Of a stretch of 43,256 nt of DNA, positions 23,888 through 31,076 are shown piece by piece. The stretch is from contig JAGBIC010000020.1 in the NCBI GenBank assembly GCA_017935185.1, forward strand, positions 1-43,256. The letters run 5' to 3'. The notes under the pieces were generated by a model. It made no database searches. It was not told the origin of the DNA and worked only from the letters and a program-made list of their open reading frames with translations. Position 1 is the first letter of the stretch. Each line of letters starts with the position of its first letter. The DNA is from Alistipes sp. Its GTDB lineage: Bacteria > Bacteroidota > Bacteroidia > Bacteroidales > Rikenellaceae. The translations under genes were made by a program, and so were the position numbers.

Positions 23888-25129
23888 TTAATTATGGCCG
23901 CGTTTTGCCCACTCCATAACTCGTGCCGGCGCCTGCTTAAGCTGCAACATCTTTCGCATATAATCCATATAGGGTGCAGCATGGTCGAAAAAACGATAAT
24001 AACCTTTGCAAAGATAGTTCAGTCGCGGCTCGCCATCGGCCGTAGCGGCAAAACGGTTGCGCGGGCACTCTCCGTGACATGCAAATTCATATTCACAATC
24101 GAGGCACTGACGAGGCAGGGTTGTGTATTTAGCCGCCCCGAAACGACTCTGCTGTCGGCCATACATCATGGCTGACAACGATTTTTCGCACAAATTTCCC
24201 AAACGATATTCAGGAAAAACAAAGTGGTCACACGAATATACATCGCCATTATGCTCAACAACTGCCGCATGTCCACAATATTTCGACATTGTGCATACCC
24301 CCGGAGGATGTCCGACCCAATTGGCCAATGTGGAATCAAAAAGTTGAACAAACATTTTTCCCACATCATTGCACACCCACTCATCGAATATTGTGCATAA
24401 AAATTCGCCCCACTCCTCTGCTTTTACCGACTGAGGAGTAACTACCCCCGTCTGCTCACCGATGTGAGCAAGCAGAGTGCCATTAGCATGAAGGGCAGTA
24501 CGCTCCACTATAGGTGCAAATTGCAGGAACTTACACTCCAAATCATCTCTAAAAAAACGGTAAAACTCCATCGGATGACCAACATTCACCGAATTTACTG
24601 TGGCCATAGCATTCCACTCTACCCCATGCTTGGCAAGCAATCGAAGTCCCCGCATCACACTCCTGAAACACCCCTCGCCCTTTGTCGTGCGACGTAATGC
24701 GTCGTGAAGATGTTCCGGGCCATCTATCGAGATTCCTACCAAAAAATTGTTTGCCCGCAGAAATTCACACCACTCGTCGGTGAGCAGTGTTCCGTTGGTT
24801 TGAATTGAATTTGCGATTTTACGTTTACCCGCATAACGTTTTTGAAGTTCCAACACCCTCTCATAAAAGGATATCGGACGCAACAACGGCTCACCACCAT
24901 GCCAGACAAACAACACATCCAGCGTGGTCTGCGATTGGATATACTCACGGATGAACAACTCCAGCATTTCGTCGCTCATCAGTTGCGATGAAGAGTTGTG
25001 CAGTTTACTCTTTTCCAGATAGTAACAATACTCGCAAGAGAGGTTGCATGCCGAGCCTGTCGGCTTGGCCATAACATACATCACTTGCCCGAAAGGCATA
25101 TTGATGCTCTTCTCTTCTTCCGAGTGCAT
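23888..25129 (-). CDS. Anaerobic sulfatase-maturating radical SAM enzyme (anSME type)
   Basis: The family oxidises a Cys or Ser in sulfatases to formylglycine. Residues 22-40 hold KPTGSACNLSCEYCYYLEK with the radical SAM CxxxCxxC (Cys28, 32, 35). WHGGEP and ISIDGPEHLHD follow. The C-terminal SPASM-like part has GVCTMSKYCGHAAVVEHNGD, CDHFVFPEYRLGN, CLDCEYEFACHGECPRNRF and LNYLCKGYYRFF, enough cysteines for two auxiliary clusters. At 413 residues it is full length. No sulfatase lies in this window, so the client is elsewhere. A nine-base poly-C tract lies just upstream of the ATG. Confidence 0.92.
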   Translation of the reverse strand: MHSEEEKSINMPFGQVMYVMAKPTGSACNLSCEYCYYLEKSKLHNSSSQLMSDEMLELFIREYIQSQTTLDVLFVWHGGEPLLRPISFYERVLELQKRYAGKRKIANSIQTNGTLLTDEWCEFLRANNFLVGISIDGPEHLHDALRRTTKGEGCFRSVMRGLRLLAKHGVEWNAMATVNSVNVGHPMEFYRFFRDDLECKFLQFAPIVERTALHANGTLLAHIGEQTGVVTPQSVKAEEWGEFLCTIFDEWVCNDVGKMFVQLFDSTLANWVGHPPGVCTMSKYCGHAAVVEHNGDVYSCDHFVFPEYRLGNLCEKSLSAMMYGRQQSRFGAAKYTTLPRQCLDCEYEFACHGECPRNRFAATADGEPRLNYLCKGYYRFFDHAAPYMDYMRKMLQLKQAPARVMEWAKRGHN

Positions 25130-25136
25130 ACAATTA

Positions 25137-25145
25137 GGGGGGGGG
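25137..25145. repeat. Poly-G/C tract of nine bases upstream of the radical SAM gene
   Basis: Nine G on the plus strand (nine C in the direction of the gene) end 7 bp before the radical SAM ATG. It is the longest G/C homopolymer I noticed in the window. Confidence 0.8.
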
Positions 25146-25209
25146 TATTAAGGGCTACAAAATCTCATGACAATGCTTGTTCATGAAAGCCAAATCAACC
25201 CTTATCGAA

Positions 25210-25857
25210 CTACTCTACATATTTTATCACCTCTTTATTTCGAGGTTTAGCGGCAGGCTCCTCATCGGGATAACCGATTCCTATACAGAGCAGAGGCTCA
25301 AAGCCTTCGCTGAACTCCAACGATTCGAGGAAGGATGCGCCCACGGGCTGCTGAAGGAATGTTCTCACGGGGCTTGCCATGCAGACTGTACCCAAACCCA
25401 GCGATTTGGCCGCAAGCATCATATTGCCGGCCATAAGTCCGCAATCCACAGGGGTATATGCACTTGGCTTGTGACCTATAAATATTACGGCAGGTGCATT
25501 ACGGAAAATATTCTTGAACGAAGGGTCGTTATACTGCGCCTCGGCAGGCGTCCCCTTGGCAGCCGCTTTAGCCGCCTCGGTAGCCATATTTATCCACTCC
25601 TGCGACATAACCACACGCACCTCCCACTGCTGGGCATTTAGGGCATTGGCAGCATATATACCACACTCGACCACTTTATCAAGCAGCTCTTTTTCGATAG
25701 GAGTATCTTTGTAGGCACGCACGCTGCGGCGAGCCATAATGGTTTCAATCACCTGATTGCAATTATCGTCACAACACTTCTGCTGCGATGCGGGCTGGTT
25801 ATTGCAGCACCCCATTGATATAAGGCCTATAGCCATGGCGATAAACAGATTTTTCAT
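25210..25857 (-). CDS. Nitroreductase-family flavoprotein with lipoprotein signal
   Basis: This 215-residue protein joins a lipoprotein signal (FIAMAIGLISMGC, lipidation at Cys17) to a nitroreductase domain from about residue 36: TIMARRSVRAYKDTPIEKELL, NALNAQQWEVRVV, APAVIFIGHK, DCGLMAGNMMLAAKSLGLGTV and LLCIGIGYPDEEPAAKPR. These are the FMN-binding segments of the family. The linker is cysteine rich (GCCNNQPASQQKCCDDNC). Most nitroreductases are cytoplasmic, so an exported lipid-anchored form is notable. The gene is 19 bp downstream of the stop-to-start gap of the LuxR gene and probably follows it in a unit. Confidence 0.88.
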   Translation of the reverse strand: MKNLFIAMAIGLISMGCCNNQPASQQKCCDDNCNQVIETIMARRSVRAYKDTPIEKELLDKVVECGIYAANALNAQQWEVRVVMSQEWINMATEAAKAAAKGTPAEAQYNDPSFKNIFRNAPAVIFIGHKPSAYTPVDCGLMAGNMMLAAKSLGLGTVCMASPVRTFLQQPVGASFLESLEFSEGFEPLLCIGIGYPDEEPAAKPRNKEVIKYVE

Positions 25858-25875
25858 AACAATATGATTTTTGAA

Positions 25876-26475
25876 TTACAACTCCCTGAAGTCGACAATG
25901 CCGTTCATAACGGCATAGATAGTCTGGCGGCCCACCGATTTTGAGCCGATTTTTTCGCTGATATTACGACGATGGAAAATAACCGTTGCGGTTGAGATAT
26001 TTAATTTGTCGGCAATCTCTTTATTGATATACCCTTTGACAATCAGTGCCAGCACATCTTTTTCGCGTTGCGAGAGTTCCCCCTCTTTCTCTTTGGCAGT
26101 GGGCATACCATGCATTGAGTGTGCCGAGCCGTGCATCATCAAGAATGACTTAAGCAAATCTCTCTCGGGACGACGTATATCGATAGAACGAAACTCCTGC
26201 GGCAAATTTTGTGTATCATCTTCAACAAGCACAATACAACGACGGCTCTGCGGAGCAAAAAACGGCAAATTCTCCAAAAGCACATCCTTCGCCACGAAAT
26301 AGTGAATCACCATACCCTGCACACTCTCCTCATACTCCTGCATGGAGTTAAATGTCAGAATCTCCACATCACGGAACATACCTACAAACGGAGCAATATC
26401 CGTTAGTATGGTACGCATAGCCAACCCACACAGCGAATTGGGATGAATGACAACTATTTGAGGTTTATGATTCAT
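25876..26475 (-). CDS. LuxR-family transcriptional regulator with degenerate receiver-like domain
   Basis: The C-terminal 65 residues are a LuxR/GerE helix-turn-helix: LSQREKDVLALIVKGYINKEIADKLNISTATVIFHRRNISEKIG. Residues 1-120 look like a receiver fold (PQIVVIHPNSLCGLAMRTIL) but lack the normal acidic pocket and the phosphorylated aspartate. Control by phosphorylation is therefore doubtful. ATG 26475 (MNHKPQIVV) gives 199 residues; the upstream start at 26517 is inside an inverted repeat. It is divergent from a TonB-dependent receptor, with a palindrome on that promoter, so it probably controls the receptor. Confidence 0.88.
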   Translation of the reverse strand: MNHKPQIVVIHPNSLCGLAMRTILTDIAPFVGMFRDVEILTFNSMQEYEESVQGMVIHYFVAKDVLLENLPFFAPQSRRCIVLVEDDTQNLPQEFRSIDIRRPERDLLKSFLMMHGSAHSMHGMPTAKEKEGELSQREKDVLALIVKGYINKEIADKLNISTATVIFHRRNISEKIGSKSVGRQTIYAVMNGIVDFREL

Positions 26476-26508
26476 GTGACAAAGATAACACTTTTGCTCA
26501 AAATACAA

Positions 26509-26528
26509 AACTATCAATAATGATAGTT
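26509..26528. promoter_or_regulatory. Palindromic operator candidate between regulator and TonB receptor
   Basis: AACTATCA (26509-26516) and TGATAGTT (26521-26528) form perfect 8-bp arms around ATAA. The right arm overlaps the TTG -33 element of the receptor promoter. Confidence 0.55.
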
Positions 26529-26557
26529 GTTATATCTTCATATTAGCCATACCTTTG
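26527..26557 (+). promoter_or_regulatory. Promoter of the TonB-dependent receptor gene
   Basis: TTG (26527-26529), a 20-nt spacer and TACCTTTG (26550-26557) match the consensus. It excludes the in-frame start at 26527 and fits ATG 26596 with a leader of about 33 nt. Confidence 0.6.
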
Positions 26558-26595
26558 CCGACGCATTTACAAACCATGCTTTAACCCCAATTACG

Positions 26596-28905
26596 ATGAA
26601 GTTGAAATTTATACCTCTCTTAGTATCTCTATTTTTCTGTTCACAAGCTTTTGCCCAATCACAGCAGGACACTCTCTATGCCCATGAGCTGTCAATCGAA
26701 GAGCTCGATGTTAAGATAAAAGCCCCGAAACAACATTTCGGCCTTAAGCAACAGCCCATATCATCAAGCGTGGCGGGCATGTCGTTGCTAGCACAGGAGC
26801 GCGTACATTCGGTAAAAAATTTATCGGTACTTATGCCCAACTTCTACCAGCCCGACTACGGTTCAAAGATGACATCTTCGATTTATGTCAGAGGTTTTGG
26901 CGCACGCATCGACCAGCCCATCATCGGAATGAGTGTTGATGGAGTTCCATACCTTAATAAGAACAACTATGATTTCGATATGCTCGACGTTGCCCGAATA
27001 GAGTTGCTGCGTGGCCCGCAAGGCACTTTGTATGGCCGCAACACCATGGGTGGACAGATGAACATCTACACACTCTCACCCATGAATTATCAAGGCACAA
27101 GAGGTTCGTTGGAATATGGTTCGGGGAATACTTTTCGTGCCAAAGCCTCATATTATGGCCGTAGCGACAGCGGTAAGTTAGGCTTCTCCGTAGGCGGATT
27201 CTATAACCGTACAGACGGATTCTTCGAAAACGATTTCGATGGCAGCAACGTAGATTGGGCCGAGAGCAGCGGTGGCCGCCTGCGCCTTATAGGCGATTTG
27301 GGGCGTGGCTGGGAAATCGACAACAACGCCATGTTCGGATACAACTATGAGGGAGGATATGCCTATTCGCTATATGACGCCGAGAAAGATGTTGTAAACA
27401 ATGTAAACTACAACGACCCCAGCCGCTATATGCGTTACAGCTTCAGCGATGGTCTTACCCTCTCGCATGAAGGCGAAAAATATCTCTTCACCTCTACCAC
27501 AAGCTATCAATTCATGCACGACCGCATGCGCATGGATAACGACCTCACCCCTGCATCAATCTTCACCCTTGAGCAGGAGCAGCACGAGCACGCCTTTACC
27601 GAGGATATTATTCTGCGCACCAACGACAACTCACGCCGCTGGCAGTGGATTACAGGAGCTTACGGATTCTACAAGAACATCGACATGAGCGCGCCTGTGA
27701 ACATCCTGAAAGATGGCATCAACAACCTCATTCTAGGCAATATGCCCGCTGCAATAAAGAATCTGTTGCAATTCGACCGCGAGTCGTTGGAGGTTGCCAG
27801 CAATTTTGAGCTGCCGACCTACGGTTTTGCCATATATCACGAATCCACACTGCGAGCCGGCGAGCGCTGGAACTTCACCGCAGGTCTGCGACTCGACTAC
27901 GAGGCTGCGAAGATGCGTTACAACAATCTCTCGGAGATTGGTTACAAGATGGGGGCTATGCGCCCGGGTATGCCCGATATGATTCCCAACTTCCGCACCG
28001 TGAGTGTGCCATTCACAGGGGAGGAGAAACTCGACTACATCGAGTTACTTCCAAAATTTGCAGTAAACTTCACCACCGGAGCCGGCGACATCTATGCAAC
28101 AGCCACACGAGGTTACAAAGCGGGAGGTTTTAATACTCAGATTTTCTCTGATATTCTTCAGAACAAAATGAAGTCGGCGCTCATGAACGATGCCATGTCG
28201 GCAATGGGTCGCCCTGCAACCTCGCCCGAGGAGTCGCCATATGATGCCGCTTCGGTAACAACATACGACCCCGAATACAGTTGGAACTACGAGATTGGTG
28301 CCCACCTGAACTTTGCCGACAATCGACTTTTGATGGATGTCGCAGCCTTTTGGATTGAGTGCAATGACCAGCAGCTTACAGTATTCCCCGAGGGTCTTAC
28401 CACGGGCCGCATGATGTCTAATGCCGGAAAATCTCGCAGCCGAGGCGCAGAGCTATCGCTTGAGTGGCGTCGCCGCCTCCCGATGCGCGGGCTGTCACTC
28501 ACAGCCAACTACGGCTTTACAAATGCCAAATTTGTTGATTTCAGCGATGGCGTAAACGACTATGCAGGCAACCATCTGCCCTACGCGCCGGCCCATACTG
28601 TATCGTTGGGCGCCTCTTACCGATTCTTTGTGGGCGGAGGATTCCTCCACTATATCGACCTGAATGCATCATGGCAGGGTGCCGGCGAGATTTATTGGAA
28701 CGAGGCCAACACACTCAAGCAGGATTTCTACTCACAACTCAACGCCTCGGTAGCCTTGAAGTGCCAGCACTTCACTCTTGAACTTTGGGGCCGCAACCTG
28801 ACCGACACCGACTTCTACACATTCTATTTCAAGTCGATGAACAACAACTTCTACAACCACGGCAAACCATGCCGCATTGGAGCAACATTGAGTTTCGATT
28901 TTTAA
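26596..28905 (+). CDS. TonB-dependent outer-membrane receptor
   Basis: This is an active transporter of the outer membrane, 769 residues long. The signal peptide is KFIPLLVSLFFCSQAFAQ. A short N-terminal segment (HELSIEELDVKIK) may be the TonB box region; there is no SusC-type carboxypeptidase-like domain. The plug (about residues 50-160) has SVKNLSVLMPNFYQPDYG, IYVRGFGARIDQP, DGVPYL and ELLRGPQGTLYGRNTMGG. The remaining 600 residues form the beta-barrel, ending in GATLSFDF. No SusD partner follows, so it is more like a siderophore, cobalamin or haem receptor than a glycan importer. Its regulator is probably the divergent LuxR gene. Confidence 0.95.
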   Translation: MKLKFIPLLVSLFFCSQAFAQSQQDTLYAHELSIEELDVKIKAPKQHFGLKQQPISSSVAGMSLLAQERVHSVKNLSVLMPNFYQPDYGSKMTSSIYVRGFGARIDQPIIGMSVDGVPYLNKNNYDFDMLDVARIELLRGPQGTLYGRNTMGGQMNIYTLSPMNYQGTRGSLEYGSGNTFRAKASYYGRSDSGKLGFSVGGFYNRTDGFFENDFDGSNVDWAESSGGRLRLIGDLGRGWEIDNNAMFGYNYEGGYAYSLYDAEKDVVNNVNYNDPSRYMRYSFSDGLTLSHEGEKYLFTSTTSYQFMHDRMRMDNDLTPASIFTLEQEQHEHAFTEDIILRTNDNSRRWQWITGAYGFYKNIDMSAPVNILKDGINNLILGNMPAAIKNLLQFDRESLEVASNFELPTYGFAIYHESTLRAGERWNFTAGLRLDYEAAKMRYNNLSEIGYKMGAMRPGMPDMIPNFRTVSVPFTGEEKLDYIELLPKFAVNFTTGAGDIYATATRGYKAGGFNTQIFSDILQNKMKSALMNDAMSAMGRPATSPEESPYDAASVTTYDPEYSWNYEIGAHLNFADNRLLMDVAAFWIECNDQQLTVFPEGLTTGRMMSNAGKSRSRGAELSLEWRRRLPMRGLSLTANYGFTNAKFVDFSDGVNDYAGNHLPYAPAHTVSLGASYRFFVGGGFLHYIDLNASWQGAGEIYWNEANTLKQDFYSQLNASVALKCQHFTLELWGRNLTDTDFYTFYFKSMNNNFYNHGKPCRIGATLSFDF

Positions 28906-28924
28906 TCACATAGCATCCATCCGC

Positions 28925-28952
28925 AAGCCATGCCCGACAGCATGGCTTTTTT
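28925..28952 (+). terminator. Terminator of the TonB receptor gene
   Basis: AAGCCATGC (28925-28933) and GCATGGCTT (28940-28948) form a 9-bp stem followed by TTTTTT, 20 bp beyond the stop. Confidence 0.9.
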
Positions 28953-28964
28953 ATTTATTTTTTG

Positions 28965-28972
28965 TATTTTTG
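28965..28972 (+). promoter_or_regulatory. Candidate -7 element of the GDPD gene
   Basis: TATTTTTG matches TAnnTTTG, 16 bp before ATG 28989. The -33 position falls in the preceding terminator stem and is not a clear TTG. Confidence 0.4.
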
Positions 28973-28988
28973 TGAAAAAGATATCATC

Positions 28989-29891
28989 ATGAAACAATTT
29001 TTTACATTTATACTGCCAATACTCCTAATTACCCTGCACTCCTGCAAACCGACAGCACCCTCCGCCGAGCGTGTTCTGGCCGAGCAGAGCGACCCCAACT
29101 CAACCGAGGTGCTTGTAATTGCCCACAGAGGAGATTGGCGTGGTGCGCCGGAAAACTCTGTGCAGGCTTTCGAGAATGCCATAAAGATGGGGTGCGATAT
29201 TGTAGAGGTGGATGTTCGCCGCTCTGCCGATGGAGGGTTGGTTGTCATGCACGATGCAACCCTCGACCGCACCACCGAGGGTAGTGGCGAGGTGGCGGCT
29301 CTCACAGCCGAGCACATCACATCACTGCGACTGCGTAACGGTTGCCGAAGAGTGGTGGAAAACTCGTTTGTACCGACATTCGAGCAAGTGTTGCTGCTAT
29401 GCAAAGACAGAGCCGTGATACACCTGGACAAAGGCTACGAGCTTTTCCGCGAAGTCTACGAGTTGGCGAAAAAACATGATATGGTCGAGCAGATTATGTT
29501 CAAGACCTCCAACAACCCCGAACGCGTAAAGAGTGATTACGGCGATTTGATCAAACAGATACCCTATGTTCCCGTTATAAATTTGGGCGGCAGCAAGACA
29601 ATAGAGCATATCGATGGCCATATCGCACTCGGCGCAGTTGCTATTGAGTGTGTTATTCCGAAGGTGACAGATGCAGTACTCGAGCAGTTGGAACATATCC
29701 GCAAAGCGGGAGTAAAAATCTGCATCGGCAGCATGTGGCCATCAGCCTGCGGCGGTCATGACGACGATGCGGCAGTCGAAGCCCCCGATGATAATTGGGG
29801 ATGGATTCTTGAGCAGGGCGCCTCACAGATTATGACTGACCGCCCTCGCGAGTTATTGGAATACCTGCGCAATAAGGGGCGACATATTTAG
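28989..29891 (+). CDS. Glycerophosphodiester phosphodiesterase family lipoprotein
   Basis: The GDPD fold hydrolyses glycerophosphodiesters, and some members act on teichoic acids or other phosphodiesters. Residues 1-19 are a lipoprotein signal with Cys19 in ITLHSC. The active-site motifs follow: IAHRGDWRGAPENS (catalytic His), CDIVEVDVRRSADGGLVVMHDATLDRTTEG (metal-binding Glu/Asp and second His), VIHLDKGY and ITDR-like IMTDRPREL at the end. The product is 300 residues. It is a single gene between two terminators. I chose ATG 28989 because the in-frame 28962 start overlaps the promoter. Confidence 0.93.
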   Translation: MKQFFTFILPILLITLHSCKPTAPSAERVLAEQSDPNSTEVLVIAHRGDWRGAPENSVQAFENAIKMGCDIVEVDVRRSADGGLVVMHDATLDRTTEGSGEVAALTAEHITSLRLRNGCRRVVENSFVPTFEQVLLLCKDRAVIHLDKGYELFREVYELAKKHDMVEQIMFKTSNNPERVKSDYGDLIKQIPYVPVINLGGSKTIEHIDGHIALGAVAIECVIPKVTDAVLEQLEHIRKAGVKICIGSMWPSACGGHDDDAAVEAPDDNWGWILEQGASQIMTDRPRELLEYLRNKGRHI

Positions 29892-29920
29892 TGAACCCGA
29901 TCTATCTGCCGGAAAGAAAA

Positions 29921-29957
29921 AGAGTCCGCCATCTCTCTTTGGCGGACTCTGCTTTTT
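29921..29957. terminator. Bidirectional terminator between the GDPD gene and a small ORF
   Basis: AGAGTCCGCC (29921-29930) and GGCGGACTCT (29941-29950) form a 10-bp stem. GCTTTTT follows on the plus strand and TTTTTCTTT on the minus strand, so it fits units arriving from both sides. Confidence 0.85.
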
Positions 29958-30112
29958 CACATTTGGGATTCCAGTGACTCTTTGTTGAACATCTCTCGAA
30001 GATAACAATCGATATAAAACAAATCGACCTCCTCGCATATCACCTGGCTCATAAACAGCCTCTCCTCATCTGCAATAATTTCAATCTTAACATCATTGTC
30101 GACATTCTCCAT
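29957..30112 (-). CDS. Small acidic protein of unknown function (51 codons)
   Basis: This ORF, ATG 30112 to TGA 29957, encodes 51 residues with about 14 acidic and 4 basic side chains. Examples are MENVDNDVKIEIIADEERLF and EEVDLFYIDCYLREMF. There is no signal peptide or membrane helix, and two cysteines. I do not recognise a family. In favour of a real gene are a promoter-like sequence at 30208-30179 and a strong terminator just after its stop. The codon content is also coding-like, and it lies between two well-bounded genes. It lies downstream of the ECF sigma gene, but a terminator separates them. Confidence 0.55.
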   Translation of the reverse strand: MENVDNDVKIEIIADEERLFMSQVICEEVDLFYIDCYLREMFNKESLESQM

Positions 30113-30178
30113 AGGCACCTTGTTTTGACTTTATAACGCAGCAGGAATCGATTTTATTGCACAATTTCCAGAATTTTA

Positions 30179-30208
30179 CAAAGTTTTTGTCCTTTTTTGA
30201 ACAATCAA
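30179..30208 (-). promoter_or_regulatory. Candidate promoter of the 51-codon gene
   Basis: On the minus strand TTG (30208-30206), a 19-nt spacer and AAACTTTG (30186-30179) differ from the consensus at one base. The leader would be about 60-65 nt. Confidence 0.35.
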
Positions 30209-30237
30209 GTTAATAACACGCTATAAATCAGCCACGA

Positions 30238-30271
30238 ACAAAAAACGGTGCTGCAAATATTTACAGCACCG
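30238..30271 (-). terminator. Terminator of the ECF sigma factor gene
   Basis: CGGTGCTG (30246-30253) and CAGCACCG (30264-30271) pair, extended inside by AT pairs. On the minus strand TTTTTTG follows, 22 bp beyond the sigma factor stop. Confidence 0.88.
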
Positions 30272-30292
30272 CAATTCTTTTCCTAAAAGTCT

Positions 30293-30877
30293 TTAGCTCA
30301 AAATCACATTATTCTCCTTAATCATTCTGCGAAGATTTATCAAGGCATAGCGCATACGGCCTAAAGCGGTGTTTATGCTCACCTCGGTCTGGTCGGCAAT
30401 CTCCTGAAAGCTCATACCTGAATAGTAGCGCATCATAACCACCTCACGCTGCTCATCGGGTAACATATCCACCAAACGACGGACATCAGTCTCGATTTGC
30501 TGTGAAATCATGCGATCCTCAACCGTACTCTCGGCGAAACGCAATGTGCCCAGCATATTATATCCCGCATCCGACTCATTGACGGCCTTCGAGTTTTTAT
30601 TTGCTCTGAAATAATCTATCACCTGATTGTGGGCAATACGCAAAACCCACGACAGAAACTTGCCGTTATCGGCATAACGGCCGTCGTCGATTACACGGAC
30701 CACCTTGATAAAGGTCTCCTGCATGATGTCATCTGCGACATCACGATCCTTGACCATCATACGAATGTAGTCACGCACACGTGGAGTGTGTCTCTCTATG
30801 AGCTGGGAAATAGCCCTCTGGTCACCTGACAGATAGCGATTAAGCAATACACGGTCGCTCAACACTTGTGTGTTCAT
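30293..30877 (-). CDS. ECF-type RNA polymerase sigma factor
   Basis: The 194-residue protein has only sigma regions 2 and 4. Region 2 is about residues 25-95, with DRDVADDIMQETFIKVVRV and GKFLSWVLRIAHNQVIDYFR. Region 4 is about residues 135-190, with LPDEQREVVMMRYYSGMSFQEIADQ and INTALGRMRYAL. ECF factors usually respond to envelope signals through an anti-sigma factor. None is recognisable next to it; the downstream 51-codon ORF is separated by a terminator. A promoter-like TTG-N20-TATCTTGC lies at 31000-30970. Confidence 0.94.
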   Translation of the reverse strand: MNTQVLSDRVLLNRYLSGDQRAISQLIERHTPRVRDYIRMMVKDRDVADDIMQETFIKVVRVIDDGRYADNGKFLSWVLRIAHNQVIDYFRANKNSKAVNESDAGYNMLGTLRFAESTVEDRMISQQIETDVRRLVDMLPDEQREVVMMRYYSGMSFQEIADQTEVSINTALGRMRYALINLRRMIKENNVILS

Positions 30878-30969
30878 ACTCTTATCCTTTCTAAAATGTG
30901 TTATTCAAAGAGTAGAATTTTTTCAATAGGCAACAGGGTTTTATGAGTTAATTATTTTATTTCTTGGGT

Positions 30970-31000
30970 GCAAGATAAATACTTTTTTTGTAACAACCAA
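30970..31000 (-). promoter_or_regulatory. Candidate promoter of the ECF sigma gene
   Basis: On the minus strand TTG (31000-30998), 20 nt and TATCTTGC (30977-30970) match with one mismatch. The leader to ATG 30877 is about 88 nt. An imperfect hairpin GTTGCG/CGCAAC at 31023-31048 lies just upstream; its role is unclear. Confidence 0.4.
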
Positions 31001-31076
31001 ATAAATGTAACCTTTTTTTGTCGTTGCGCCGTTCTACGACGCCGCAACTACTGCAAAACAAATGCCAAAAACGGAT

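Noticed and set aside
26527-26595. Longer N-terminus for the TonB receptor starting at 26527.
   Set aside because: It would overlap the promoter and operator-like repeat. MKLKFIPLLVSLFF at 26596 is a normal signal peptide start.
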